NCBI GenBank assembly: GCA_016706255.1
Contig: JADJJZ010000003.1
Location: 186,001 to 250,000, forward strand
DNA length: 64,000 nucleotides
Direction of reading: 5' to 3'
Source of the DNA: Bacteroidota bacterium
GTDB lineage: Bacteria; Bacteroidota; Bacteroidia; Chitinophagales; BACL12
Below, piece after piece: positions 38,179 through 46,752 of the stretch. The first letter of the stretch is position 1; each line of letters starts with the position of its first letter. A program made the translations under genes and the position numbers. Below the pieces are notes generated by a model. It did no database searches. It was not told where the DNA came from and saw only the letters and a list, made by a program, of their open reading frames with translations.

Positions 38179-38311
38179 CCGGTAACGTTATGCAGCTACC
38201 CGAAGGGCGGGATTTTCACCGCAAAACTTGATTAAAAGTAATAAACTTCCGTTAAGCACATAACTTTCTTTGGAACGCGAAACCCCACCTTTGGGGTAAC
38301 TGGTGTTAGGC
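38179..38311 (-). repeat. attC-like site J (subtype GCTACCCGAAGGGCGGG)
   Basis: Left box CCGGTAAC, arm GCAGCTACCCGAAGGGCGGG, right arm CCCCACCTTTGGGGTAAC, right box GTTAGGC. Its two boxes do not match each other; the right one matches site K's left box. Confidence 0.75.
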
Positions 38312-38316
38312 GTTCG

Positions 38317-39117
38317 TTATTTTATTTCGTTTGTCATTCTATTAAACAATTGTTCTACTTCTGTCCAGTAAGTTTTGTCTTCTGTCTCTTGGTCAAGTAG
38401 AAGAAGAGTTGAAAAGAATTCATCTTTTCTTTCTTTGTGTTCTTCAACCAACCTTTGCTTGTCTATTTTAATATTTCCCCATTCATTTGCAACAGCTAAC
38501 TCAACCTGTTTGTCCATTGCGGCAAAGAAAGATTGGCCAAATGTTTTTATTTTATCTACAAAGTCGGAATAGGCCATTTCAAAACTTCCGTCCTTGGCTG
38601 TCCACAAGCTAATGCCATTTTCCAAAATATGTTCTGTGTCCCAAACAATTCTCACTTTATTATTACTTCTGAAAAATGATAAGTTTGGTCCGCCAATTAA
38701 GTGTGCAGAGTCAAATGTTCTTTGATATGTCCACGAAACGAGTTTGTCATACTTTTCATAATAAAAAACACTATCTAAATCTTCTTTTTCATCATTAAGG
38801 TCGAGCCATTTCTTTGCATCAGATTGAAACTTCTTTAAATCTTTTGTCAGGTTGTAGAAGTCTTCAGGAATTGCCTCTCTTATTTTGTTAAAAATGGCAA
38901 TAAAGTCTTCAATAAATCTTGATAACTGATAGTCATTGTATGGAGTCTGTTTATTTCCCCAATAGTCAATAGCTTCTTTCGTGTATTCATAAATTGTTTC
39001 ATTTCCGAAAGTCAACCACAAGTCTCCGTCTGTCAATGCAAACCAATGTAATGATAATTCGGGTTCTTGTCCCCAAGGTAAAATTTTGTTTATTTCTCTT
39101 AATTTAAAGTTTATCAC
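38317..39117 (-). CDS. DUF5984-like protein
   Basis: A GTG start at 39117 is chosen (MINFKLREINKILPWGQEPE) because the longer in-frame extension would lie inside site K. The segment LSLHWFALTDGDLWLTFGNE is the conserved beginning of DUF5984. The rest is helical (LSRFIEDFIAIFNKIREAIP) with a basic C-terminal third. Biochemical role unknown. The stop is six bases from the right box of site J, and the start follows the box of site K by about 20 bp. Confidence 0.75.
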   Translation of the reverse strand: MINFKLREINKILPWGQEPELSLHWFALTDGDLWLTFGNETIYEYTKEAIDYWGNKQTPYNDYQLSRFIEDFIAIFNKIREAIPEDFYNLTKDLKKFQSDAKKWLDLNDEKEDLDSVFYYEKYDKLVSWTYQRTFDSAHLIGGPNLSFFRSNNKVRIVWDTEHILENGISLWTAKDGSFEMAYSDFVDKIKTFGQSFFAAMDKQVELAVANEWGNIKIDKQRLVEEHKERKDEFFSTLLLLDQETEDKTYWTEVEQLFNRMTNEIK

Positions 39118-39137
39118 TGTCGGTTTTTTATAATGAC

Positions 39138-39270
39138 GCCTAACGTTTTGGCGCTTGGCGAAGAAGCGGATTTCGAAGCACAAAACTGTCTGCCAGCACT
39201 GAACTTGATACGAAGCACAAAGCTTCATTTAAGCACTGAACCCGCTTTTTTGCCAAACGCCTGTAACCAT
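39138..39270 (-). repeat. attC-like site K (subtype GCGAAGAAGCGGATTT)
   Basis: Left box GCCTAAC, which fits the integron R'' consensus RYYYAAC exactly; arm GGCGCTTGGCGAAGAAGCGG; right arm CCCGCTTTTTTGCCAAACGCC; right box GTAACCA. The interior contains a repeated CGAAGCAC(A/T) motif. Confidence 0.75.
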
Positions 39271-39278
39271 TAGTTTTT

Positions 39279-39818
39279 TTAGTCATTTCCGTTATCTTCT
39301 CTGCTTTCGACAATTTTAGATGTCCATTTGTCATTCGTGTATTCGAATAACTTTTCAATAAATACATGGTCATTGTTGTAACTATAATTCTCATAAATTT
39401 TTACAGCGTTATTTGTTACAGCTTCTCCAGTTATAGAAAGCACAATTTTGTTTTTTGAAAAACAGTCCCAAACGCTTAATGAGTCTGTATTGTTTTTGCA
39501 TATTCTATCCATAAGAGCGGACAAACTGTCTCCTGTGCACAAAGTCGTCTTTTGGGTTTTTAATTTTAAAATGTCGAAGTAAGGTTGTTCATTTAAATTT
39601 GGTTCATAATAACGGTTCAATTCATCTTTACTTGAATTTCCGCAAATTCCTAAGAACGATTCGTAAATAATGGTGTCTCCAACTGTAAATGGAATCTCAA
39701 TACTATTGACAATTTCACGTCTTAATTTTTCGGGTTCTGGGAATTTGTCAGTCGAAACCGTGCATTCAGTAAAAATTAAAAGAATGAGAAGTAATAATAT
39801 GTTTTTTGGCGTTGTCAT
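39279..39818 (-). CDS. Hypothetical lipoprotein, 179 aa
   Basis: N-terminal lipoprotein signal MTTPKNILLLLILLIFTEC (Cys19). The mature part has four further cysteines (FLGICGNSSK, KTTLCTGD, DRICKNN, VWDCFSK) that could form disulfides, consistent with a periplasmic location. No domain recognised. Single gene between sites K and L. Confidence 0.7.
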   Translation of the reverse strand: MTTPKNILLLLILLIFTECTVSTDKFPEPEKLRREIVNSIEIPFTVGDTIIYESFLGICGNSSKDELNRYYEPNLNEQPYFDILKLKTQKTTLCTGDSLSALMDRICKNNTDSLSVWDCFSKNKIVLSITGEAVTNNAVKIYENYSYNNDHVFIEKLFEYTNDKWTSKIVESREDNGND

Positions 39819-39838
39819 ATTTGGTCTTCTTATATTAC

Positions 39839-39974
39839 TGCTAACGTTTCTCAGCTATACGCAGGCAGGGATTTTTACCACTGAACTTCCTACGAAGAAC
39901 TGAACTTTAAATTTAGCACTTTCCTGTCCTACGAAGCACGAAACCCCTGCTTGCGTATAGGTGATGTTATAAGC
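39839..39974 (-). repeat. attC-like site L
   Basis: Left box TGCTAAC, arm CAGCTATACGCAGGCAGGG, right arm CCCCTGCTTGCGTATAGG, right box GTTATAAGC. The stem sequence is unique in the window but the architecture is the same. The right box matches site N's left box 11 kb away. Confidence 0.75.
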
Positions 39975-40075
39975 TGGCCTTCTGTCTGTCGTGGTTGTAA
40001 AGTCCTTGTAAATTGTGAGTTTCGGTGTTGTTGTCAAGTTAAGGTTGGGTCTGTTTGTGTTGGCTGTGGTTAGTG

Positions 40076-40228
40076 GTTTTAAAATTTTAGAAGGGAAGGA
40101 AATTTTAAAAATAATTTTTCTTTGTCCTTAGGTGGGAAAGGTGGAAGCTCTTTTGCAAGCTTTGGTCTGTGCTTGGGCTTGTGCGGCTTGCAAATGTGCT
40201 TACACCTGTGCGTTGGCTATTTGTCGTC
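40076..40228 (-). repeat. Second repeat family, copy 1
   Basis: AT-rich lead (GGGAAGGAAATTTTAAAAAT), then a dyad TTTGCAAGC (40152-40160) / GCTTGCAAA (40186-40194) around TTTGGTCTGTGCTTGGG. Copies 2 (51.0 kb) and 3 (58.6 kb) are in the same orientation. It begins about 100 bp beyond site L. Confidence 0.65.
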
Positions 40229-40928
40229 ATTCCAATAATAGCTGTCTGGAAAGGTCGTTTGCCGAATATTGCAGTTCCAACACGAATTATCGTTGAGCCT
40301 TCTTCTATGGCTGTTTCTAAGTCGTTGCTCATTCCCATTGATAACTCGTAAACAGGGAAGTCTTTGTCTAACATTTGTAATTGAATTTTTTGAGCAATTG
40401 AAAGCATTTGCGAACTTTTTTCTTTTCAGTAGAAAAAGGCCGATTGTCATTAATCCTTTAATGTTTAATCAGTCAAGTTGTTTAATTTGTTGAGTAAAAA
40501 TCAAAGTATTTTCGGGTGAAACACCAAACTTACTTGCTTCATAAGAGGTGTTAACTTGGATAAAAACATCTAGGGTTCTATTTTCAAATTCTAATCTCTT
40601 TGCAATTTTTCAGCTAATTCCAACCTGTCAACCGATTGTATGCAGTCAGTATATTTTATAACTTCCTTGATTTTGTTGGTTTGAAGATGTCCTATGAAAT
40701 GGGTTTGGTGTGGCGTATTTTTAGTTCTTCATATTTGTCTTTGAGCTCTTGTATTTTATTCTCTCCAATCAGTGTTTCTCCTGATTCAATCGCTGTAATA
40801 ATATTTTGAGCTAAAACAGTTTTTGTTGCTAAAAGAAGTTTGATTTCATTAGGATTTCTTCCAGAAAATTCAGCTGCTGTTCTAATTCTACGTTTAATAT
40901 TGACAATGTTTTCGATTATAAAACTCAT
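40217..40928 (-). pseudogene. YggS-family PLP homeostasis protein, frameshifted
   Basis: It starts MSFIIENIVNIKRRIRTAAE with LLLATKTVLAQNIITAIESG and IGENKIQELKDKYEEL, the PLP-lysine region of YggS/PROSC (ATK). In other frames it continues HFIGHLQTNK, FIQVNTS, GLMTIGLF and YELSMGMSNDLETAIEEGST with RVGTAIFGKRP, all YggS hallmarks. The protein controls free pyridoxal phosphate. About four indels interrupt it. The start overlaps the stop of the upstream MarR gene (ATGA), so they form an operon. Confidence 0.8.
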
Positions 40929-41527
40929 AATTGTAATTCGTGTTCAGGGCAATCCACTCTCAACTCGTTTTCGGCAAGTTTACTTTTAAGGAGTTTACAG
41001 TAGTGCACCTTTGTCCAAGTTGGTAATTGGAACAAGTAAACACATTCTTTGAATGGTAATGATTCCTGATTTGTTTAAGTCATAAATCAATTTCAGCAAT
41101 CCATTAAGCATTATTGTTTTGTTCCTGTGTCAGTTTTTCAATGGGTTTGTTCTATTGATGAAGCAAATAATGATGACTTTTTGGCTATTTTTTTTCCTTC
41201 GTTTGTGAGTGATAGGAAAAACTTCTCGTATCAATGGGGTCAGTCTCCTTTGGTTACTAATTCTTTTAAAAGTAACACTTTTACGCTGTCGCTTATTGTG
41301 GCTTTGGTCATATTAAACTCATCAGCCAAATAACCCACTTTGCATTTTTCCAATGAATGAAAATAGATAAAAATTAAAAATTTGAATTTGTATCGGGCTT
41401 AATGAGTTTTCTTTGCTTTCATTCCATAATAATACTCTGAATGCTTCTGAAATTCGTTCCAAAGCCACAACAATGCGACTTTCAATTTTTGGTTTTGCTC
41501 GTTAAGGTGAAAAGAGGAATAGTTCAT
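40925..41527 (-). pseudogene. MarR-family transcriptional regulator, frameshifted
   Basis: Reading through indels gives VALERISEAFRVLLWNESKE, SLSPIQIQFLIFIYFHSLEK, VGYLADEFNMTKATISDSVK, then LLLKELVTKE and SLSLTNEGKKIAKK: a winged helix of MarR type. The C-terminal extension has HYCKLLKSKLAENELRVDCP and a CxxC-like cysteine set that may sense redox. It starts where DUF2024 ends and overlaps yggS. A dyad overlapping the operon promoter at 41.9 kb is a plausible target. At least three indels. Confidence 0.7.
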
Positions 41528-41863
41528 TTATTTACAATTTTCCATTTCAATGATAAAATATCCTTTTTGTTTAATCTCTGCTTCCCATTGCGGTCTTACG
41601 GTTTCAATGTGACAAAAACTGCATTCTTTTGATGTTAAGGATTGTTCTTCTTGCCCTTTTGTTTTTAAATATTCTCTACCATAAGCGTATATTATGGTAG
41701 TATCTTTTATTTCTTCAGGTGCGATAATGTCGAAGTGCATTATGCTACCGTCTTTTGTTACATATGTGTCCCAAACTGCTACTTTCATTTTTTTTGTTTT
41801 ATTGTTTTGTGCGTTTGCAGTAAATGCAAACAACATTATTGCTATACTACTTAAGATTCTCAT
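41528..41863 (-). CDS. DUF2024-family protein with N-terminal signal-like extension
   Basis: The DUF2024 core (MKVAVWDTYVTKDGSIMHFD, YGREYLKTKG, SFCHIETVRPQWEAEIKQKG) is about 86 aa. It has the conserved single Cys-x2-His (CSFCH). An in-frame ATG 25 codons upstream adds MRILSSIAIMLFAFTANAQ, which looks like a signal peptide and is unusual for this family; a start at 41788 would give the usual cytosolic form. First gene of the DUF2024-MarR-YggS operon, downstream of an operator-like dyad. Confidence 0.8.
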   Translation of the reverse strand: MRILSSIAIMLFAFTANAQNNKTKKMKVAVWDTYVTKDGSIMHFDIIAPEEIKDTTIIYAYGREYLKTKGQEEQSLTSKECSFCHIETVRPQWEAEIKQKGYFIIEMENCK

Positions 41864-41885
41864 TTGTTAGTGATTGTTATAAAAA

Positions 41886-41922
41886 TGCCCTGCAAAGATA
41901 GGAATCCTAACAATGCAGGGCA
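41886..41922. promoter_or_regulatory. Operator-like dyad on the DUF2024 promoter inside a hairpin
   Basis: Palindrome TAGGAATCCTA (41899-41909) overlaps a - strand -7 box TATCTTTG (41893-41900). Both are enclosed by the perfect 9-bp stem TGCCCTGCA / TGCAGGGCA (41886-41894, 41914-41922), which is flanked by T-runs on both strands and can end the thioredoxin-like transcript. The same AGGAATCCT dyad occurs 310 bp upstream. Confidence 0.6.
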
Positions 41923-42161
41923 ATTTTTTTAACCTTTACATCAGCCATAGAAGCTCCAAAGTTGATGTGCAATACATTTCCGTTTGGTGTAACCAAAGCT
42001 GGAACAGATTTTACACCTGCTTTTTCCGCTTCCGCAATTCGGTTACGGTCTTCGCCAATGTGAACGATTTCTACATTAGTTGCACCAATTAGGTTAACGA
42101 TGTCGTGTTCTGCACTCACGCATACTGGACATCCTGCGTGATAGAAAATTGATTTTGCCAT
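41907..42161 (-). CDS. Thioredoxin-family protein (CPVC)
   Basis: 84 aa with the thioredoxin start SIFYHAGCPVCVSAEHDIVN (active-site CPVC at residues 11-14) and the cis-proline loop VKSVPALVTPNGNVLHINFG. The last residues run into the downstream hairpin; a natural end at ADVKG with a small indel is possible. It would reduce disulfides or take part in redox signalling. A promoter with an overlapping dyad lies just upstream. Confidence 0.82.
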   Translation of the reverse strand: MAKSIFYHAGCPVCVSAEHDIVNLIGATNVEIVHIGEDRNRIAEAEKAGVKSVPALVTPNGNVLHINFGASMADVKVKKIALHC

Positions 42162-42203
42162 TTTGTTTAAGAATTTAAATGTTGTTTAGCATTATTGCCG
42201 CTG

Positions 42204-42229
42204 CAAATATAGTAAGGAATCCTTACTAT
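42204..42229 (-). promoter_or_regulatory. Operator-like dyad on the thioredoxin promoter
   Basis: The 21-bp palindrome 42209-42229 (ATAGTAAGGA-A-TCCTTACTAT, written as two halves) is perfect apart from its central base and overlaps the - strand -7 box TATATTTG (42204-42211). It shares TAAGGATTCCT with the dyad at 41.9 kb. A repressor such as the nearby MarR protein could block both promoters. Confidence 0.65.
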
Positions 42230-42294
42230 GCAAATTATTTTAAAGTTTTTAATGCGTTCAGTTAGATTGTTTTATCTGGATTTTGAAAAATGCT

Positions 42295-42633
42295 TCAATT
42301 TTCTTCTAACACCGAAACTATTGCCCCGTCCAAATCTGCCGAAACTAACAATTGACAAGAAAGTCGAATGCTTGGATTATCTTCAAAACCATATCTTGCA
42401 AGTGTTACAGGTTCATTCCTATCTTTTTTTACTGAACTTCCTTGTAATCCAGTTACGTGTAAAATGCAAGTAGCACACCTGCCCATTCCGCCACATTCGC
42501 CAAAACAATCAAAATAGAGTTTATCCTTTAACAATTCCATTAAATTTCGATACTCACCTTTGTAGGTTTTAATGGTTTGTTCTGTCCCATTTTCAAGAAC
42601 GGTAATTTTTATGGTACTTCTCGTCATTCCCAA
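42295..42633 (-). CDS. 2Fe-2S ferredoxin
   Basis: 112 aa of plant/mitochondrial ferredoxin fold. The cluster loop is CFGECGGMGRCATC (C-x4-C-like plus CxxC) with a fourth Cys in IRLSCQLLV. MGMTRSTIKITVLENGTEQT is the first beta hairpin. It donates electrons to an unidentified partner, perhaps the desaturase or the dioxygenase in this cluster. Confidence 0.88.
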   Translation of the reverse strand: MGMTRSTIKITVLENGTEQTIKTYKGEYRNLMELLKDKLYFDCFGECGGMGRCATCILHVTGLQGSSVKKDRNEPVTLARYGFEDNPSIRLSCQLLVSADLDGAIVSVLEEN

Positions 42634-42709
42634 AAAGGATCTGATAGGTTTTCATAAAAACACTTATCCGAACAATCAATTTCTATTTGGATCAATTGCT
42701 CACTGCTTG

Positions 42710-43078
42710 CTAATGACTGTATTGCGTTAAAAGCACCCGTTCTTCAAAGCGAATATGCTTCTCTAGTTCTTCTTCAATCAAACTATTGGTTTTGGAAAGG
42801 TCATCTTCATTTTCAAAAAGACGTTTTAACCGTCTGTGTTCGGCAAGTGCTTGTTTTACCAACTCGTTTTCGTTTCCCAAAACAGTAAATACAAATTGTT
42901 CTTCTATTTCAAAATGTGGTTTTAAATAACTCATCCAAAACCAATCCAAATACTTTTTTATTCTTTCGGGTTCAACATTTAGCTTGATGCCTTGCCTGAT
43001 TTTCCAGCTGAGCAATAAGCCGTGATGATGGTCACGGCTTAATGGCTTGAGTGCTTCGTATCTTTTAATTGGTTTCAT
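42710..43078 (-). CDS. Hemerythrin-like (HHE) protein
   Basis: 122 aa with di-iron-type histidines and glutamates: LSRDHHHGLLLSWKIRQGIK, YLKPHFEIEEQFVF, ALAEHRRLKRLFENE, LEKHIRFEERVL. This H...HxxxE...H...HxxxE layout is that of hemerythrin domains that bind oxygen or nitric oxide or sense them. It fits the NO/O2-stress character of this block, which also holds RIC and a globin. Confidence 0.85.
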   Translation of the reverse strand: MKPIKRYEALKPLSRDHHHGLLLSWKIRQGIKLNVEPERIKKYLDWFWMSYLKPHFEIEEQFVFTVLGNENELVKQALAEHRRLKRLFENEDDLSKTNSLIEEELEKHIRFEERVLLTQYSH

Positions 43079-43179
43079 TATCTGTTTTTTAAACCTAGAT
43101 TCATTTATAAATGTAAATGCTGAGCCTCTAATTGCGACCCAATTGATGTAAAAGTCTAACGTGAGATAGCAAAGCGCTC

Positions 43180-44172
43180 TTAAAACTTGGTTGCAGATTA
43201 TACTTCATACCATTTGAGCTGTTTTTCAACTATTGGCGCTAATTTTATGTAATGAATATGCAAATATGAGGGAATAAATGATGTTCAATCTGGAAATTTA
43301 ACCACCCACAAACCAATTCAAAAATTTGTTATTTCTCCAAAGTCAGCAGTTGTATTTAGTTGGTGAACACTCCACTCTGATAGAATATTTTCTTTAAATT
43401 CTGGTTGCTCCGCCCTTCTACAACGTGAGCCATCTGAAAAATAAAACTCAAAATAATACTTGCAACCCATGCATAATTATAAACCAAGCAATATTTGAAG
43501 AAGAGAAGTCAGTAAACAAGGGCAGACCAAAATTGCAATTATTTTCTCAAGACATTTTAAAACTCGTGATTCAATTGTTTATTTTGATTTTTGACAAGAC
43601 CAATTTGTTATATTTATGCAATCCCGTAAAATCGTTGAATAACTTTGAAAATGTCATTAAACCATATAAAACAAAGGCATAAAGAAATTGATACTTATGG
43701 TATTTTTTGAGAGGCGAATGTCGAGATAATCGTATGGGTCCTTTATCGTTAATATCTTCATCCAAACCTGCAATTTGGTGTAAGAATGATGTAATACATT
43801 ATGTTGTATTTTCCAATTCAAAACGTTACTTCCTAAGAGATGAAGTGTTCCTGCAAGCAATTTATTTATCCATTCTTTTCTCGAATACGCACCGTGGCAG
43901 GCATCATGCATCACGCCCATTCCTACACCAGCTATTCCGGTACCCATTAATACACATAATAAAATAGCAACGATGGTATTGGGCGGTAATACCAAGATCA
44001 ATATAAATGGAATCAAATATAAATTGAGTAAAATAATGGTTTTAAAAACCATTGCAGCGTTCGCTTTAGTAGAAATATTATTTTCCCTGAAATAATTATT
44101 TATCCTCTTTTTTAAGGTGGTAACAAATTCCTTTTCTAATTTATCTTGGCTTGCGAATTTTACAGTATTCAT
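43180..44172 (-). pseudogene. Membrane fatty-acid desaturase, frameshifted
   Basis: The first 137 codons are intact, with hydrophobic helices and the first two His boxes (HDACHGAYS; HNVLHHSYT). The frame then shifts near 43765 (DEDINDKGPIRLSRHSPLKK) and again, ending with FQMAHVVEG, WSVHQLNTTADFGEI and the third His box QIEHHLFPHI near 43270. The order and spacing are those of acyl-CoA/acyl-lipid desaturases, di-iron enzymes that need a ferredoxin or cytochrome b5 donor. At least four indels. No other gene lies in 43080-43570. Confidence 0.8.
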
Positions 44173-44266
44173 TTCTAATTGGTTTTTTATAATGATTTAC
44201 AAATGGATTATTTAGCAGAGATATTTAGATGAAATCTCAATACCTCTGCTAATAGTAAACCTACTT

Positions 44267-44995
44267 TCATTCACCTTTTAATTGTTTTTCAAGCTCAATG
44301 GCTTTTGGAAACAAAATGTTGTTTTCCAAATGAATGTGTAAATGCAAATCTGCTTCAAATTCTTTTAACAAGGCAAATGTCACTCGATAGGTATTGCAAG
44401 CATCCGCAGGTGGCGTATAGTTGTCGCTCAATGCTTCTATTTTTCTAAATCGTTCGCCTTCGGCTGTGTGTTCGTGCATCATCATTTGAATAGGATTTTC
44501 TACCGTGCCAAAATGTGGTGCTTCTAGTTTAATATTTTCCTGTTTCACCTTTGCCATTTTGCGAATAAACGGAAACAAAATCAATTCTTCTTTTTTCATA
44601 TGTGCTGCTAATTCACTGGCAGTTGCATTAAAGTGTTCATTGATTTCTAAAAGCTCAGGATGACGGTCACCGTGCACTCGGCAAATTTTGTCGAGATAAG
44701 GTTTAATTTCTTGCGTTTTGTTTTCCACATATCGGTGGTGTTTTTTCTCTATGTAATCTGCCATAAGGTCTATTGGCCAAGATTGATAATCGATGGCACT
44801 TTCTGAAGTTGCTTTATTTGCTTCGTTTAAATCGGTTACTACCGAAGATGCGTCAATTTGTTTAGCTTCACAAGCATCTTGGATAGTACGATTGCCTTGA
44901 CAACAAAAGTCGATGCCATATTTTTTAAAAACGGAAGCTGCACGGTAATCTTGTGCTACCAATTCTCCGATAATGTTATTTTCTTGAATATTCAT
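44267..44995 (-). CDS. ric: Iron-sulfur cluster repair di-iron protein RIC/ScdA
   Basis: 242 aa. The N-terminal ScdA domain has the family motif YGIDFCCQGNRTIQDAC (Cys31-Cys32). The C-terminal hemerythrin-like domain has iron ligands in HHRYVENKTQEIKPYLDKIC, HAHMKKEELILFPFI-like, MMMHEHTAEGERFRKIE and HLHIHLENNILFPKA. RIC proteins repair Fe-S clusters damaged by nitric oxide or peroxide. Its place in an Rrf2-controlled block with a globin and hemerythrin fits. Confidence 0.93.
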   Translation of the reverse strand: MNIQENNIIGELVAQDYRAASVFKKYGIDFCCQGNRTIQDACEAKQIDASSVVTDLNEANKATSESAIDYQSWPIDLMADYIEKKHHRYVENKTQEIKPYLDKICRVHGDRHPELLEINEHFNATASELAAHMKKEELILFPFIRKMAKVKQENIKLEAPHFGTVENPIQMMMHEHTAEGERFRKIEALSDNYTPPADACNTYRVTFALLKEFEADLHLHIHLENNILFPKAIELEKQLKGE

Positions 44996-45036
44996 TTTAT
45001 TTTGTTTTAAATGTTATTTGTTACTTCCCCAATTGG

Positions 45037-45921
45037 TTATTTCGTCATTGTTCCAAAGTGTTGGGAAAATTTACGCTGCTGAAACTTTGGATGCAGATAT
45101 TTTTTCCATTCGCTGCCACCTGTCGCTGCTTTGTTTTCACCTTTTAGGTCGAGATAATGTTGAGCTGTTTCCAAATGAACTAAAGGCCAAGCCACATTGT
45201 ACAAATGGTCAAACTCTTTCAATTTCGTTTTCAATGCTTCCGAACAATTTTGCATTTTCAAAATTCTATCTTCCAATGTAGAGCCTTTCGTTTTGTTTGC
45301 CATTGCAACTAATCGGTCTAAATACTTTTCTTCAAACTGCAAAAGCGTGAGTGATTTTTTGCCTGTTTTTCTATTCAATCCAGCATCTTTCCAGTAGATA
45401 TGTTCAAAATAATCGGTTGTGTTTGGGTTTTCTCCAATTCGGTTTTTACCTTCTTCGTTGATGAGGTTTTCTAATCGGGTGCAATAGATTTCTATCAGTC
45501 TAAATGTGACAGACTGAAAACCACTTGCTGGGGTTAAACTGCTGCGAAAAGTATTGTAGTCGTCATAATTCATTCCGTATTTCATTACGTCAAACGAACC
45601 TATAAGCATATTTGTGTATCGGTTCAAACGGTCTAATTTTTCTAACCATACAGATTCATTAAAAGGTTCATAAACCAATTGCTTTATTTCGTGAACCATC
45701 ATTTTTAGGAATAGTTCTGTTACTTGATGATACATTATAAAGATTTCTTCGTCTTTAAAATTGGTTCTCGGTTTTTGCAAGGAGAGTAGTGTATCTGCTT
45801 CTACATAATCCCAATAGTTGATTGGTTTTGCGTGAAGTAATCCTTTTAGATACGTTTCGGGATTTTCGCCCAATTGCTGATATTTATTTTCAATATCATT
45901 GATGATTTTTTCGTTGCTCAT
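45037..45921 (-). CDS. Tryptophan 2,3-dioxygenase homologue
   Basis: 294 aa haem dioxygenase of the TDO family. It has PINYWDYVEADTLLSLQKPR, FIMYHQVTELFLKMMVHEIK with the distal-pocket His65, SGFQSVTFRLIEIY, and in the C-terminal part PLVHLETAQHYL with the probable haem-ligand His, then KAATGGSEWKKYL. TDO opens the indole ring of tryptophan to N-formylkynurenine. No other kynurenine-pathway gene is near. Its start overlaps the stop of the membrane-protein gene (ATGA), linking it to the globin, so a role in NO/O2 chemistry is possible but only inferred. Confidence 0.9.
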   Translation of the reverse strand: MSNEKIINDIENKYQQLGENPETYLKGLLHAKPINYWDYVEADTLLSLQKPRTNFKDEEIFIMYHQVTELFLKMMVHEIKQLVYEPFNESVWLEKLDRLNRYTNMLIGSFDVMKYGMNYDDYNTFRSSLTPASGFQSVTFRLIEIYCTRLENLINEEGKNRIGENPNTTDYFEHIYWKDAGLNRKTGKKSLTLLQFEEKYLDRLVAMANKTKGSTLEDRILKMQNCSEALKTKLKEFDHLYNVAWPLVHLETAQHYLDLKGENKAATGGSEWKKYLHPKFQQRKFSQHFGTMTK

Positions 45922-46361
45922 ATTGTTGTGTTTTTAAAAAGTGTTAAACCAAAAAATGTAAGACCTACTACTTTGACTATTTCCATTGCTACATAATAAA
46001 AATGGAGGTTTGATGGTGGTAAAAGCTGGCCTTGAATGTGTAGCTCTGCTCTTGTATCTAATGCAGGTAATAGCCACAAAGTTTGAATTAATAAAAGAAT
46101 AAGAGGGAAAGCAAAAGACAGATTTTGCCATTTCAGAATTTCAGATGTATTATAAAAAATGTTGATGATGACAACCAAAGCAAACAGCAATTCAACTTTA
46201 TTAAGGGCATTAAAAACCAATCTACCAATGCCCAAACCCAATGGCACATTAATTCCTGGAGCTCGGAATTTGAGCCAGGCTTCCATAAAGCTGATGGCAC
46301 AAACAAATCCAATCCATAGGAAAGTGCAAATAAGGGCTATGGGCATTTTTACTACGGTCAT
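45918..46361 (-). CDS. Four-helix membrane protein, unknown
   Basis: 147 aa with four hydrophobic segments: PIALICTFLWIGFVCAISFM, LLFALVVIINIFYNT, FAFPLILLLIQTLWLLPAL, MEIVKVVGLTFFGLTLF. It has conserved-looking polar residues such as Glu27 and the RAELH loop. It is coupled by 4-bp overlaps both to the globin gene upstream and to the dioxygenase downstream, which implies expression at matched levels. It might be a haem- or quinone-related membrane protein; no family name can be given with confidence. Confidence 0.7.
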   Translation of the reverse strand: MTVVKMPIALICTFLWIGFVCAISFMEAWLKFRAPGINVPLGLGIGRLVFNALNKVELLFALVVIINIFYNTSEILKWQNLSFAFPLILLLIQTLWLLPALDTRAELHIQGQLLPPSNLHFYYVAMEIVKVVGLTFFGLTLFKNTTI

Positions 46362-46744
46362 AGCAATGGAATGGAAGGATTATTTTTGTAATACTCAATT
46401 TTTGAATGAAACATTTCTGCCATTCGTTGTCCTTGCCATTTCATTCGTTCTGCTTTTTCACCTTCAAAATTTTCATCCACCGTTTCATAAAACAGTTTTA
46501 ACCATTGGTTGAAATGCTCAATGCCAACAGGAAGTTTTGCGTGAGGCACAAACGGACTGCCATAATAGGTGTGTTCATCCAACAAAACCGTTTGCCAAAA
46601 GCGGTACATTTTTTCCAAATGTGCAGGCCAACGGTCTTGAATTACATTATTGAAAACATCTTTCAATTGTTCGTCATTTCGTACTTTATCGTAGAAACAA
46701 TCCACCACCTTTTTAACATCATCAAGATTTAGTATGTCTTTCAT
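46358..46744 (-). CDS. Group III truncated haemoglobin
   Basis: 128 aa. WPAHLEKMYRFWQTVLLDEH and HAKLPVGIEHFNQWLKLFYE, with the proximal His in GIEHF, are typical of group III (P) truncated globins, as is TVDENFEGEKAERMKWQGQR. Such globins bind O2 and NO; in this cluster NO scavenging is the likely role. Its stop overlaps the start of the downstream membrane protein. Confidence 0.9.
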   Translation of the reverse strand: MKDILNLDDVKKVVDCFYDKVRNDEQLKDVFNNVIQDRWPAHLEKMYRFWQTVLLDEHTYYGSPFVPHAKLPVGIEHFNQWLKLFYETVDENFEGEKAERMKWQGQRMAEMFHSKIEYYKNNPSIPLL

Positions 46745-46752
46745 TATTAAAT

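Noticed and set aside
39118..39228. N-terminal extension of the DUF5984-like protein
   Set aside because: It would encode part of site K; the repeat is non-coding elsewhere, and a GTG start right before the conserved domain is available.
43425..43682. 85-codon + strand frame
   Set aside because: The - strand here encodes the shifted C-terminal part of the desaturase including its third His box; the + frame is a shadow.
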